From Proteles cristata cristata (taxonomy: Eukaryota; Chordata; Mammalia; Carnivora; Hyaenidae), in contig JAESUZ010003287.1 in assembly GCA_017311185.1 (NCBI GenBank), positions 310,001-374,000 on the forward strand: 64,000 nt of DNA, in the 5' to 3' direction. The notes under the pieces are model-generated. The model was not told where the DNA came from and ran no database searches. It worked only from the letters and a program-made list of their open reading frames with translations. This document shows, piece after piece, positions 1-11,000 of this stretch (within the stretch, counting starts at the first letter, position 1; the number at the start of each line of letters is the position of its first letter). The position numbers were made by a program, and so were the translations under genes.

Positions 1-171
1 AAACTGATGGCGACCAGAGGCGGGGTGGGCAGGCGGGTGGGTGAAATGGAGGTTAGGGATTAAAGCACACTATCATGATGAAAAATAAATGATAAAAAAA
101 AAAAGGAGGGCCTCATGCTCAGTTGAATGCCCTCCTAGGGCCTTTTTAAGATTCTTAACCCTCCTTTTTAA

Positions 172-380
172 TTTTTTTTTTTATAGTTTATTTACTTTTG
201 AGACAGAGACAGCGTGAGCAGGACAGGGGCAGAGAGAGAGAGGGAGACATAGAATCTGAAGCAGCTCCAGGCTCTGAGCTGTCAGCACAGAGCCTGATGC
301 AGGGCTTGAACCCACAAACCGCAAGATCATGACCTGAGCCGGAGTCAGACGCTCAACCGACTGAGCCACCCAGGTGCCCC
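172..380 (-). mobile_element. Felid CanSINE
   Basis: Full SINE on the minus strand, ending at the cggtgcccc-type head. A perfect 19-bp target duplication (153-171 and 382-400) flanks it. It sits in the tail of the next SINE. Confidence 0.92.
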
Positions 381-394
381 ATCTTAACCCTCCT

Positions 395-598
395 TTTTAA
401 AAGTTTATTTATTTTTGAGAGAGAGCACATGTGCGTTCAGGGGAGAGGCAGAGGGAGAGGGAGAGAGGGGATCCCCAGCAGGCTCCACGCTGTCAGCACA
501 GAGCCCAGCGCGGGGCTCGAACTCATGAACTGTGAGATCGTGACCTGAGCCGAGATCAAGAGTTAGATGCTTAAGCAACTGAGCCACCAGGTGCCCCA
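395..598 (-). mobile_element. Felid CanSINE
   Basis: A full SINE directly behind the first, same orientation, with an older sequence. Confidence 0.88.
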
Positions 599-599
599 A

Positions 600-2230
600 C
601 CCCTTTATTTAAACACGTGGTTCTGCATTTTCATTCTGCACTGGTCCTCACAAATTAAGCAGCCATGTATGTGACACCAGCTTGGTGACTGTGCAACGTC
701 CCCACAGCGCTGTCTCTCCAGCACTGAAATGCACCATAAATATTGGTGAGCAATGGAAGGAAGGGACGACTCCCTGGATGTCCTCCTTCCACCTCTTTTT
801 CACCTGGTAACATCATACATTCTCTCTGATTTATCTGTTCAGATGCTGCCTCCTCCAGGAAGCCTTCCCAGACTACCCCACCCCAATAAATTTGGATGAA
901 GCACCTCATCTGCACTTCCATAGTGCCCCTTCTCCATTTCATGCTTGCACTTTTTTTTTTTTTTTTTTTGGTAACTGCCCTGCTCCTCAGGTGAGCAAAC
1001 CAGCCTGGGGCCTGCCTGTGAATGAGTAAAGAAGGATTGAGGGAAAGTGTTTCTCCCCTTACTTCCCATGCCTGAGGGCAAAAATTCCTTTGGCAGGAAA
1101 TTTGGCCCCTATCCTACCAAAGCTTCTGGGCTGCTTTGTAGCACCACTATAATTATTACTCAAAATAATAATTAACGTTTTCTCTTTTGTATTGTGCTTT
1201 GTAGCAGGGAGATCCTACGGGGTGGGGAGGGGACTTGGTTCATCTCTGGGTGTCCAGCCCCCGCACCCGGAGGCTCAGGTGTTTATTGGATAAGTGGGTG
1301 AAGGATGACTGAGCCAGTCAGTCAGTCTGCACCGCACGAGGGCTCCCGGGGCTGGGTTGTGAGTGTGAGTCATCATGGCCAGGCCTCAGGAAACACCCGG
1401 GAATGAATAGTTAAATAGTTAAATTATGAATGAATTGCTTAATGATGGGCACGCAGTGCCCATCATTAAGCAATGTTATTCCACCCTACGCTCTCTGGGT
1501 GAGACTGCACAGCAGATCAAAGCATCGGCCCATTTTACAGCCGGGACTAGTGAAGCTTCCCCAAGAGACAGTGAGAGAGCCAAGTTCCACAGCCCGTGGC
1601 GGGGGCGGTGAGCCTGCTCTTCTGTTCCAGGTCCTCCGTGCGGCCCAGGAGGCAGCTGTTCCACCGGCCGGGAGAGCCTGGACTCGCAGACGGTGAGGGG
1701 CAACAGCCAAGGGGGTCAGGTAGGCCGTACCCTGCCAACACAGAGGGTTCCTGGAAGGTTCTTGCCAGCTGCGTGTCCACACATCTGCCCAGGTTCTCAG
1801 AGGCTCTCTGGGCGTCCACCTCAGCCCTCTACCCCACACCAACCCTGTCTTCTGTCTCAGGAGGTTGGAGATGAAAACTGCCTTTCCTGCCTCCTTACAA
1901 CTAGAGTTCTGGGGGTGAAGTCAGTTAAATGCACTGGGGAAGAGCTGCGAGGTCGATCAAAGCTGCCAGAACTGCCTGCAGTCAAAGTCCGGTTGATGGA
2001 ACGTTCTGGAAGACTTGTCCTAGGGGAACCAAAGGAGTGCCTCGGCACAGGGGGGTGAGGGGAATCTTCTGAAAGCATTTGGTTCCAGGGAGGGATTAGG
2101 GAAGTGGGGACCAGGTCTGTTGGATGATATCAAGAAGCAAGGGCAACGCACTGAGTGGGTTCCCCCATGTTTGTCCTGGAGGCTGCAAGGTCAGTGCACG
2201 GTAGGGTTCCTGGTGATCACGATCATTCAC
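600..2230. other. No gene seen
   Basis: Unique-looking sequence upstream of ZNF787. Apart from the hairpin at 1434 and a T-run near 951, I see no exon, repeat family or regulatory motif that I can defend. Confidence 0.5.
1434..1474. repeat. Perfect 19-bp inverted repeat (hairpin, 3-nt loop)
   Basis: Arm attgcttaatgatgggcac (1434-1452), loop gca, exact complement at 1456-1474. No flanking duplication was recognised, and the source is unknown. Confidence 0.9.
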
Positions 2231-2231
2231 C

Positions 2232-2345
2232 GTGTCTGCTAGGGCTGCCGCAACCAAGCACCGCACCCGGGGCGCCTTAAACAGCACAGACTAATTGTCT
2301 CCCAGTTCTGGAGGCTGGAAGTCCAAGATCAGGCTGTGAGCAAGG
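2232..2345 (-). mobile_element. ERVL-MaLR (MLT1-like) LTR fragment
   Basis: The antisense end of an MLT1-type LTR is recognisable from 'tgctagggctgccgcaacca' and 'cagttctggaggctggaagt'. Only non-coding LTR sequence is present. Confidence 0.6.
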
Positions 2346-2463
2346 GGTGGTATCTCACACACTGATCTGGGTAATGAATTTCAGCAAGTAGGCAAATTCT
2401 CAGGTATGGAATCCAAATATAATGAGGATCAACTGGTTTTTTTTTTTTTTTTTAATAAATTTA

Positions 2464-2660
2464 GGTGTGCCTGGGTGGCTCAGGTGGTTAAGTGTCCGAC
2501 TTTGGCTCAGATCGTGATCTCACAGTCTGTGGGTTTGAGCCCCCGGTCAGGCTCTGTGCTGACAGCTCAGAGCCTGGAGCTGCTTCAGATTCTGTGTCTC
2601 CCTCTCTCTCTGCCCCTCCCCTGCTCACATTCTGTCTCTTGCAAAAATAAATAAACATTA
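2464..2660 (+). mobile_element. Felid CanSINE
   Basis: Complete head, middle and A-rich tail. The next SINE starts at its last base. Confidence 0.9.
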
Positions 2661-2880
2661 GGGGCGTCTGGAGGGCTCAGTCGTTAAGCTGCTGAGTTCA
2701 GCTCAGGCCATGATCTCAAGGTTCACAGGTTCTAGCCCTGCATGGGACTCCATGCTAACAGCTCAGAGCCTGGAACCTGCTTTGGGTTCTCTCTCTCTCT
2801 CTCTCTCTCTCTCTTCCCTTTCCCTGCTCGTACTCTCTCTGTCTCTCTCAAACATAAATAAAACATTAAAAATAAAAAAG
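2661..2880 (+). mobile_element. Felid CanSINE
   Basis: A tandem same-strand copy with a long (CT)n segment, more diverged at the head. Confidence 0.85.
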
Positions 2881-3483
2881 TAAAATTTAAAAAATAAAAT
2901 AAAACAACATTCTTGTAGAAATACAAAATGCAGGTGGCTATGTGAAGTGACCTTTCCCCAGTGCCACTTAGTGCGGGATGCTGAAAACCTCATGTGCCGT
3001 TCAGGGCCTCCCACGGGGCCTTTGCCGAAGCTGAAAGGCTCTCTCCACCACACTGGGCCGACTCGAGAAGGGGGGCGCAGGATTACGCCTGCCTGCGTGG
3101 TCTGGGTCCAGAGCAGCGCCCTCCATCTTTACAGAGACAGGACCCCTCCCCCCTCCTCTGGCCCCAAAAAGATGGGAGATCAGATGTGTAACCAGCAGCT
3201 GCAAACATCCATCCGATGTCAGGATAATAAATACCAGCAAAACCTGCCAAGATAAATACACCATTATGTTCAACGTGAGTCCCGCGGCGGCAAGGGACGT
3301 CTGTCCTACCCTGCACCCGCTTAGGATGTGTGCTGAAGGGCTACGGCTCGGAGAACAATCCTCTGCCAGAGGAGGAAAGTGAACAGGTTTTCCAGTTTGT
3401 TTACACCGAAGAAACCGCATACCGCCTCTTGTTAATTTTCTCAGGACATTTTGTTGTTGCCAAAGCAGGTTTCCCTTGAAATG

Positions 3484-3634
3484 AACATGGGGGGAGGGAC
3501 AGAGAGTGAGGCCCAGACTCCAGAGCAGGCTCCAGGCTCCCAGCTGCAGAGCCTCCGGGCAGCGCCGCTGTGGGGCTGGAACTCACGAACCTGAGGTCAC
3601 GACCTGAGTACCCACTGAGCCACCCAGGCGCCCC
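3484..3634 (-). mobile_element. Felid CanSINE, diverged
   Basis: The head (cacccaggcgcccc) is clear. The tail half is worn down. Confidence 0.7.
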
Positions 3635-3689
3635 AAGGTCATCATATATTTTGGAAATCAAGTTTATTAAAAGTTTTTTTTTAGCTTTC

Positions 3690-3755
3690 GGCGCCTGGGT
3701 GACTCAGTTGGTTAAACCTCTGACTCTTGATTGCAGCGCAGGCCTCAGCTCATGT
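3690..3755 (+). mobile_element. CanSINE head fragment
   Basis: Only the tRNA-like first 65 bases are present (ggcgcctgggtgactcagtt); the body is missing. Confidence 0.65.
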
Positions 3756-4097
3756 TCAGTGGGACGGAGCCTTTCGTAGCTTCACGGACGTCATTGCATT
3801 TTTGTTTTGCGTTTTCGGTAATGTTTTCTCTGCGGGTGTCAAGGGTTTAGGAAACAGCACAGTGTACGGCCAGTTCCCTCTGAGGGGGTGTGGGAAGAGG
3901 GTGAAGGGAGGGGCGAGAGGGCGAGTGGCGTCCAGGAGCTACATTCAGATACCACTTGCCACTCGCTGTGTGGTCTTGACAATATTATCCCACATCTCTG
4001 AGTCTCAACTTCTTTGTCTGAATTGAAACAAGAGTCTCTCCCGCCCACTTTAAGCAACATTGTGAGTTTGAAGCTGAAAGTCTTTGAACACATGAGT

Positions 4098-4302
4098 CTT
4101 TTTTTTTTTTAAATTTATTTATTTTGAGAGAGAGAGAGAGAACACAAACAGGGGAGGGGCAGAGAGAGAGGGAGAGAGAAAGTGCCAAGCAGGCTCTGTG
4201 CTGTCAGACAGACTCAGGGCTCAATCCCGCCAGCTGTGAGATCATGACCTGAGCCAAAGTCAAGAATCAGATGCCCAACTGACTGAGCCACCCAGGTGCC
4301 CC
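4098..4302 (-). mobile_element. Felid CanSINE
   Basis: A full copy with a T-run at 4098 and head end at 4302. Confidence 0.9.
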
Positions 4303-4318
4303 TGAAAACACGAAAGCC

Positions 4319-4495
4319 GGGGCGCCTGGGTGGCTCAGTCGGTTGGGCGTCCGACTTCGGCTCAGGTCATGATCTCACGGTTTGTGGGTTCGAGCCCCGC
4401 GTTGGGTTCTGTGCTGACAGCTCAGAGCCTGGAGCCTGTTTCAGATTCTGTGACTCCCTCTCTCTCAGAAATAAATAAAACATTAAAAAAAAAAT
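4319..4495 (+). mobile_element. Felid CanSINE
   Basis: A full copy with a perfect 16-bp duplication (4303-4318 and 4496-4511). It forms a head-to-head pair with the preceding minus-strand SINE. Confidence 0.93.
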
Positions 4496-4822
4496 TGAAA
4501 ACACGAAAGCCTTGAGTGTCTGCTTCGGCTCAGAGCGTCCCCAAACTGGCTCTCACCATGGCCTGGGTGTCAGACAAGACTAGAATTCCTAAGGCAGCAG
4601 GGTGACGTCTCCTGTCACCAGCTTCCTCCTGCGTGAGACGGAAGCAGAATCGTTTCTATCCAGATTAGTCGACATGCATTCAGCTACAGCTCCTGGAAAC
4701 GTGGTTCCAAGTTGCTCAAACTCAAGGCAGGATTCATCAGCCGGCAGGAAAGTCCCGAGAAAGGGACCAGCTCCAGAGTTAATAGGATTCAGTCACTCAA
4801 AAATGTGCCGGTGGGGGGCGGA

Positions 4823-5038
4823 GGGGTGCTGGGTGGCTCGGCTGGTGAAGCGTCCGGCCTCGGCTCAGGTCGTGATCTCACGGTTCGTGGGTTCGAGCCC
4901 CGCGTCGGGCTCTGTGCTGACGGCTCAGAGTCTGGAGCTGCTTCGGATCCTGCTTCGGATTCAGTGTCTCCCCCTCTCTCTGACCCTCCCTTGCTCACGC
5001 TGTCTCTCTCTTTCTCAAAAACAAACATTTTTTTAAAA
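4823..5038 (+). mobile_element. Felid CanSINE
   Basis: A full copy with an internal duplication of 'gcttcggatcctgcttcgga'. Confidence 0.85.
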
Positions 5039-5089
5039 GTCACCAGGGACTCGCCTTCTCTCCACCTTCTGCTCTGCTGCCTGTGATGT

Positions 5090-5465
5090 GCATCCGCCTC
5101 AAACGAGCACCCTGCGGCCACGGTCAGGACCCCGGCAGCCCGGTGCGGTTACCCTAGCGGGGGGTCCGGACCGGGGGGGAGGGGCTGTGCCGGGAGAGCG
5201 GATCCTAGGCGTCGCCTTTGAACTTCGCTCGTGGAGCTGCTTTCGCAAGATTCCTCTGGCGCTTCTCACTCGGCTCGGTGCTAACTGCCGCAGGGATTCC
5301 AGGCGGTCATGAGACCCTTCGAGAATGCGGCCGCGGGCACGTATTTGGGCCTTATCGGAACCGCGCAGGCAGCTTTCGGGGAGAAAGGTGACCGTTTGTC
5401 TGCTCCGTCCCGGCTCCGCGTCCAGGAAGGGGGGCGGTGCTCCCCCCGCGGAACAGGACACTGTG
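5090..5465. promoter_or_regulatory. Small CpG-rich block
   Basis: A CpG-rich stretch of about 370 bases between two SINEs in otherwise ordinary DNA. No gene, exon or splice pair is recognised in it. Any function is speculative. Confidence 0.3.
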
Positions 5466-5648
5466 CACGCTGCGTGTGAGCCAGTTTGACACTAAGTTCT
5501 ATTAAAAAAATTCCACGAAACACTTCTCTACCAGACGGGCCTGAATTGGATTGCATCCTACCCAGAGACAGAGGCTACAGGGTATGATTTTGCTTGATTA
5601 GCTTGACCCTAAAGCACCTGTGACTCCCACTCTTTAAAGTGCAGGTGA

Positions 5649-5845
5649 GGGGCGCCTGGGTGGCTCAGTCGGTTAGGAGGCTGACTTCGGCTCAGGTGTG
5701 TGGGTTCGAGCCCCAGGTCAGGCTCTGTGCTGACCGCTCAGGGCCTGGAGCTGCTTCAGATTCTGTGTCTCCTTCTCTCTCTGCCCTCCCCTGCTCACAC
5801 TCTGTCTCTCGAAAATAAATAAACATTAAAAAATTAAAAAAAAAA
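5649..5845 (+). mobile_element. Felid CanSINE, young
   Basis: Near-consensus copy flanked by a perfect 14-bp duplication taaagtgcaggtga (5635-5648 and 5846-5859). Confidence 0.93.
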
Positions 5846-6021
5846 TAAAGTGCAGGTGATGGAACTGTCTCTCTCCTTCCCATGCACCCCCTCCCTGCAC
5901 CTGAGATACATGGAGGAGGTGTGGAAATCTGGGGAAACCACTGACGAAGAGGGTGCATAAAAGCGCTCACAGCGCCCTCTATACAAGGTGACCAGATTTA
6001 CCGAATAAAAATACAGGATGT

Positions 6022-6183
6022 GGGGCACCTGGTGGTTCGTGGGTTAAACATCCGACTCTTGATTTCCACTCAGGTCATGATGTCACAGTGGTGAGTTTGA
6101 GTCCTGCACTGTCAGTGCCCAGCCTGCTTGGGATTCTCTCCCTCTCTCTCTGCCCCATGTCCTCTCTAAATACACTTTAAAAA
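6022..6183 (+). mobile_element. CanSINE, diverged
   Basis: Head 'ggggcacctggtggttcgtg' with a shortened body. It is an older subfamily. Confidence 0.75.
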
Positions 6184-6236
6184 TATGTATACACGTTTAT
6201 ATATGTGTGTGCACAGTTCCGTTTGTATTCAAAAAT

Positions 6237-6444
6237 TTTTAAATATTTATTTATTTTTAAGAGATAGAGCATGGCAAGCAGGGGGAGGGGCAGAGAGAGA
6301 GGGAGACACAGAATCTGAAGCAAGCAGGCTTCAGGCTGTGAGCAGTCAGCACAGAGACCCATGCGAGGCTCGAACTCATGAGCCGCGAGATCACGACTTG
6401 AGCTGAAGTCGGACACTCAACCGACTGAGCCACCCAGGTGCACC
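6237..6444 (-). mobile_element. Felid CanSINE
   Basis: A full copy on the minus strand, head end at 6444. Confidence 0.88.
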
Positions 6445-6871
6445 TGGTTCTTTTTGTATTTAAAATAAACCACAAAAAATTTTTTTCAATAAGGATCAGC
6501 ACATTTTTATACTAAAAAACAACTCATTTACCTGGAATTCAAATTTAACTAAATTGAATTGGTTAATTTAATTTGGCACTCAGTCTTTGCAAACCTTCTC
6601 ACAGGTAGGAATCGCTTGAGAACCGGGGTTAAAATGCACAGTCTGCCCGGGTAGGTTGGAGCTAGGCCTGGGATTCTGCATTTCTCACGCGGTCCCAGGT
6701 GCCGGGGTCGCAACATGTGGGAGACCCACATTTTGAGCGAGGGTCTGCGCTACCTCATGGGGGTGGAGATGAGCAGGGAGCACGTTGATTGGAACAGAGC
6801 ACTCAGCTCTGTGTCCAGCCTGGGATGAAAACTCTAGAAGGTTGCTCATTATCATAATAATGAACATTGGA

Positions 6872-6872
<1 letters not shown>

Positions 6873-6906
<34 letters not shown>

Positions 6907-6940
6907 CTGTGTGTGTGTGTGTGTGTCTGTGTCTGTGTCT
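6873..6940. repeat. (TG)n microsatellite
   Basis: An imperfect GT run of about 68 bases, likely length-polymorphic. Confidence 0.9.
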
Positions 6941-7329
6941 CAGGGATTGTACAACAGCTGCAAACCCTCCACGTGCCCTGTGCCCTCAGCAGCTGTTCTG
7001 GCTGCCCCGCGGAGGAGGTATCATGGAGGGGGTCATGTGAGAGGTCTGTCGAGGGTGACAGAGTGACAGCTGGTGCTCGCCCTGTGCACCCCGCATTTCC
7101 ATAAGGACAGCAATGCTTGAGGCTCACATAGCGCCTCGTCCAGCCCGCCTTCATTCCCTCATTCCAACCCTGTACCACTCACGTGTGCACAGTGGTTTGG
7201 TCACAGTGATGGGATCCCAAATGGCCTCAAAATAGGGATTTCCTGGAAGGAGTCTGGAGGCACCCACTTGAGTGGAAGGGAGGGCTGAGCATTCAAACCG
7301 CAGTCAGGTCATTCGATCCCCACCTCCTC

Positions 7330-7545
7330 TTTTTTTTTTTTTTTTAAATGTTTATTTCTTTTTAAGAGAAAGACAAAATGCAAGCAGGGGAGGGGCAGAG
7401 AGAGAGGGAGACACAGAATCCGAAACACGCTCCAGGCTCCGAGCTGTCAACACAGAGCACAACGCGGGGATCAAACCCACAAACCATGAGATCATGACCT
7501 GAGCCAAAGCCAAAGGCTTAACCGACTGAGCCCCCCAGGCGCCCC
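7330..7545 (-). mobile_element. Felid CanSINE
   Basis: Full copy with a T-run from 7330 and head end at 7545. Confidence 0.9.
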
Positions 7546-7924
7546 TGGGCCCCCACCTCTTGTCTCTTGGCATATACTAGTGTCCATTTTCTCCGCCTGC
7601 AGCCTGGCCTCCTCCCCATGGCGGGAAACAAGGCTGCCATCAGCTTCATCCCAGAGAGAAGACTCCCAAGGAAGGCGGCCGATTGTCCAGCTCGCGTCAG
7701 ATGGCCATTATTTGTGTCCTTCTCCGCAAGCATGCTCAATTCTCTCTCCCTCCTCTCTCCCTTCCTGCACCATGTTATTCAGTCCCAGAGCTTTCGATCC
7801 ATCTAGACGCTGAGGCATCTCTGAAGGGGAGCACTGCCATTGTACGTGCTGTCTGACATCTGCAAACCCTTTAGTCGTTAGGGTGGAGGAATCTCCCATA
7901 AGAAAGAAACCCATATGGTTTAGT

Positions 7925-8130
7925 CTGTGATAAATGCTGTAACTTGAGGGGCTTATGAACATCAGAAATTTCTCGCTCACAGTTCTGGAGGCTGGGAAGT
8001 CCACGGTCAAGGCGCTGGCACGGTCACCTCCTGGGCAGGGGCCCCGTCCTGGTTCATGGTCGGCTTCTCACTGCGTCCTCACATGGTGGACAGGCTGTAG
8101 CCCCACGCTTTATAACGGCACATCATATGA
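7925..8130 (-). mobile_element. ERVL-MaLR (MLT1-like) LTR fragment
   Basis: The same antisense LTR family as at 2.2 kb, extending further inward ('cagttctggaggctgggaag', 'ctgcgtcctcacatggtgga'). Confidence 0.6.
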
Positions 8131-8149
8131 GAAGCTTATTTTTTTTTCT

Positions 8150-8640
8150 TTTACTTAGAAAACTTTTCAGTGTGACAAAATACACATACCACAACATTTA
8201 CCGACCTAATCTTTAGTTCCCATGGTTGTGCAACCATCAGGATCCATCTCCAGAACGCCTTTCATCTTGCAAAAGTCAATCTCGAGACTCACAAAACAGT
8301 AACCCTCCCTTCCGCCTGGCCCCCAGCGCCTGGAAGCCACCATCCTACTTGTCTCTATGAACGTGATTCCTCCAGGTACCTCCTATAAGTGGCATCACAC
8401 AGTCATTGTCTTTTTGTCTAATTTCACTTTGCATGTATCCTCAAGGCTCACCCATGATGTGGTGTGTGCCACAATTTCCTTCCTTTTCGCGGCTGAGTAA
8501 GATTTCATTGCATGTGTAAACCACATCTTGCTTATTTATTTTAAACCACATTTTGCTTAATTGTCAACTGCCATTTGTTTCCATCTTTTGTGACGAATGC
8601 TGCTATAAACATGGGTGGACAAATTAGACATTCATCTCTT
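8150..8640 (-). mobile_element. Old L1M 3'-end fragment
   Basis: Same type of reverse-oriented, diverged L1 3' text ('aagtggcatcacacagtcat', 'atgctgctataaacatgggt'). Confidence 0.72.
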
Positions 8641-8649
8641 TTTTGAAGG

Positions 8650-9093
8650 TGGGAAGATTTTATTTATTTTTAAAATTTTTAATGTTTTTTTAATTTATTT
8701 TTAGGAGAGAGAAAGAGACAGCGTGAGCAGGGGAGGGTCAGAGAGAGAGGAAGTCACAGGCTGAAACAGGCTCCAGGCTCTGAGCTGGCAGTCAGCACAG
8801 AGCCCGACGCGGGGCTCGAATCCACAAACTGCGAGATCATGACCTAAGCGAAAGTCGGACGCTTAACCGACTAAGTCACCCAGGCGCCCCGATTTTATTT
8901 ATTTTTAAATCTTTAGAGAGAGAGAGTGCGCAAAGGTGGGGGAGGGGCAGAGAGAGGGACAGAGGATCCAAAGCAGGGTCTGTGCTGATAGGCCAACAGT
9001 GGAGAGCTCCATATGGTGTCAGAATTTAAGAACCACTGGGTCACGACCTGAGCCAGGTCGGGTGCTCAGCCGACTGAGCCATCCAAGCACCCC
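8650..9093 (-). mobile_element. CanSINE interrupted by a second CanSINE
   Basis: An older minus-strand SINE whose tail end (about 8650-8674) and body (8891-9093) are separated by a younger SINE. Confidence 0.8.
8675..8890 (-). mobile_element. Nested felid CanSINE
   Basis: It is inserted into the SINE above, with a 19-bp duplication gattttatttatttttaaa at 8656-8674 and 8891-8909. Confidence 0.88.
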
Positions 9094-9277
9094 TAGACAT
9101 TTATTTCTGATGAGGTAACAACCTTGGATGGGCATCGGGTACCGGGTTGTGGAGAATGTTTCCATGATATGGCTGTTGAGGGGCCCAGTTTTCTCAGGGC
9201 TCCACCATGCCTCTAGGACCTGGTTATTTTCTGTATCCAGCCAGCAGGAGCGAAAAGAGCACACAGCAAGCATGCTT

Positions 9278-9310
9278 TTTTTTTTTTTTTTTTTTTAATG
9301 TTTTATTTTT

Positions 9311-9341
<31 letters not shown>

Positions 9342-9502
9342 CGCAGGGGAGGGGCAGAGAGAGGGAGACACAGAATCTGAAGCAGGCTCCAGGCTCTGAA
9401 CTGTCAGCACAGAGCCTAATGAGGGGCTCGAGCCCATGAACCATGAGATCATGACCTAAGCTGAGGTTGGTTGTTTAACCAACTGAGCCACCCAGGCACC
9501 CC
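9278..9502 (-). mobile_element. Felid CanSINE
   Basis: Full copy flanked by aagcatgctt / aagtatgctt (9268-9277 and 9503-9512). Confidence 0.9.
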
Positions 9503-9512
9503 AAGTATGCTT

Positions 9513-11000
9513 GTTTTTAAGAGCTGTGGCCTGGAAATGGTCCATGTCCCTTCTGCCCCCATCCTAATGATGACAGCCAATCACAAGGCCGCACACAGAT
9601 GTCGAGCTGTAGTCCCTGAATGGGAAACAGCACCTCCGGTCTATACTTTGAAAAGGAAGGGCAGGTTTTTGTGATCAGTGAGCCATCTCGACTGCAACAC
9701 CATCCTGTGTTTTGGAAATACAGATCTCACCATTAGGTTCTCAGTTTGGCCAGGTGGGAGGGTGGAAGGGAAAAAGGGAGGAACCTGTGCCTTCCACTTG
9801 GCCCCCTCCAGGCCATTTCAGACACACGACAAATGATCTGACTCAGGGGAGCATGGATGAGTCTTACATTCAGGTTTCACGACGTAAAGCTCATACCCAT
9901 AGTAATATCAATTCATATTTAAAAATTTATCTTTGTGATATTTCTGAAGTGAGACACAGGCATATCTTACTACTTGCATGTACATTTAATACAGTACTAC
10001 CTTTTTTCCTGAAAAGGTGTTACTAGATCAGCAATGCACATGTTATGATTGAAGCAGGCTGAGAGTGAGGGTATACAGCGGCCACCACAGAAATAATAAC
10101 GCTAATAAGTCAGGCTAATCACTAGCATTTTCACGGAGACCTTGCTATGACTCAGGTCCTAAATTAAGCAAGTTTGTACAGATTATTGAGGCTGTGAGAG
10201 GTGTTATTCAACAAGGGAATTGTATATCCCCATCTCTCTGACTCCCAAGTTCCATGACTGTTCCTCTTTTTTAATCCATCATTTATGGTTATGTATTTAC
10301 TATTGGTGACTGTTTCAATGATGATGATAGTAAAACACTTATAAAGAATAACGGTAAGTCATCTGCCACTGACGTGAGAGCCAGCCAAGTCGAGGGGGGG
10401 GAGGGGACGGGCAGTGACCAGAGGGACTTGGCCTGCCAGCACTCTGTGGTGTAAACAATAATTTTACAACATCTACTTATATGAGAACACTGAAATAACA
10501 GCTGACATTCAGTGAGTGCTTCCTAAAGTGCTCGCCTCACTTGAGGGAAGTAGGTGAATCCTCAGCTGCTGGGATCAGTGGTCGATCATGGGAGGCAGTT
10601 CAGGCACGGTCACATAGAGAAAGCGGGAGCGAGTCCACGGCGGGAGCCCAGGCTCTGCATTCTGCGCGTGGGACTTTCAGCAGGTGCCTTGAGCCCTCTG
10701 CCCCTTGTTATCTGCAAAATGGGAATAGGTTATTAACGGAACCTGTGTATGCAAAGCCCTCGCAGGCACATAATGTGTTATTATCCCCTTAAAAGGGAGG
10801 ACACCGAGGCCAGTGCCTGGGGACAGGGAGCCCTCTCAGCTTCAGGGTTGGCTCCAGGTGAAACCTGAGACCAGCGGTGCCCTCTCCCACCAGAGGGCAG
10901 GGACCCAGGGAATGACGGGGCTGGCCGCCTGGCTTGGCAGGTAGCAGGTGCACTAAGCGAGCGCACTGGGGGGTCTTGCCTTGGGGGCAGCAGGTTCCCC
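9513..11000. other. No gene seen
   Basis: A+T-rich unique sequence passing into the CpG island from about 10.95 kb. Some parts near 10.1-10.3 kb hint at an ancient repeat but are too diverged to name. Confidence 0.45.

Noticed and set aside
4319..4390. tRNA gene from the SINE heads
   Set aside because: The heads resemble a tRNA with A and B boxes because CanSINEs derive from a tRNA. They are followed by SINE bodies and A-rich tails and do not fold as intact tRNAs.
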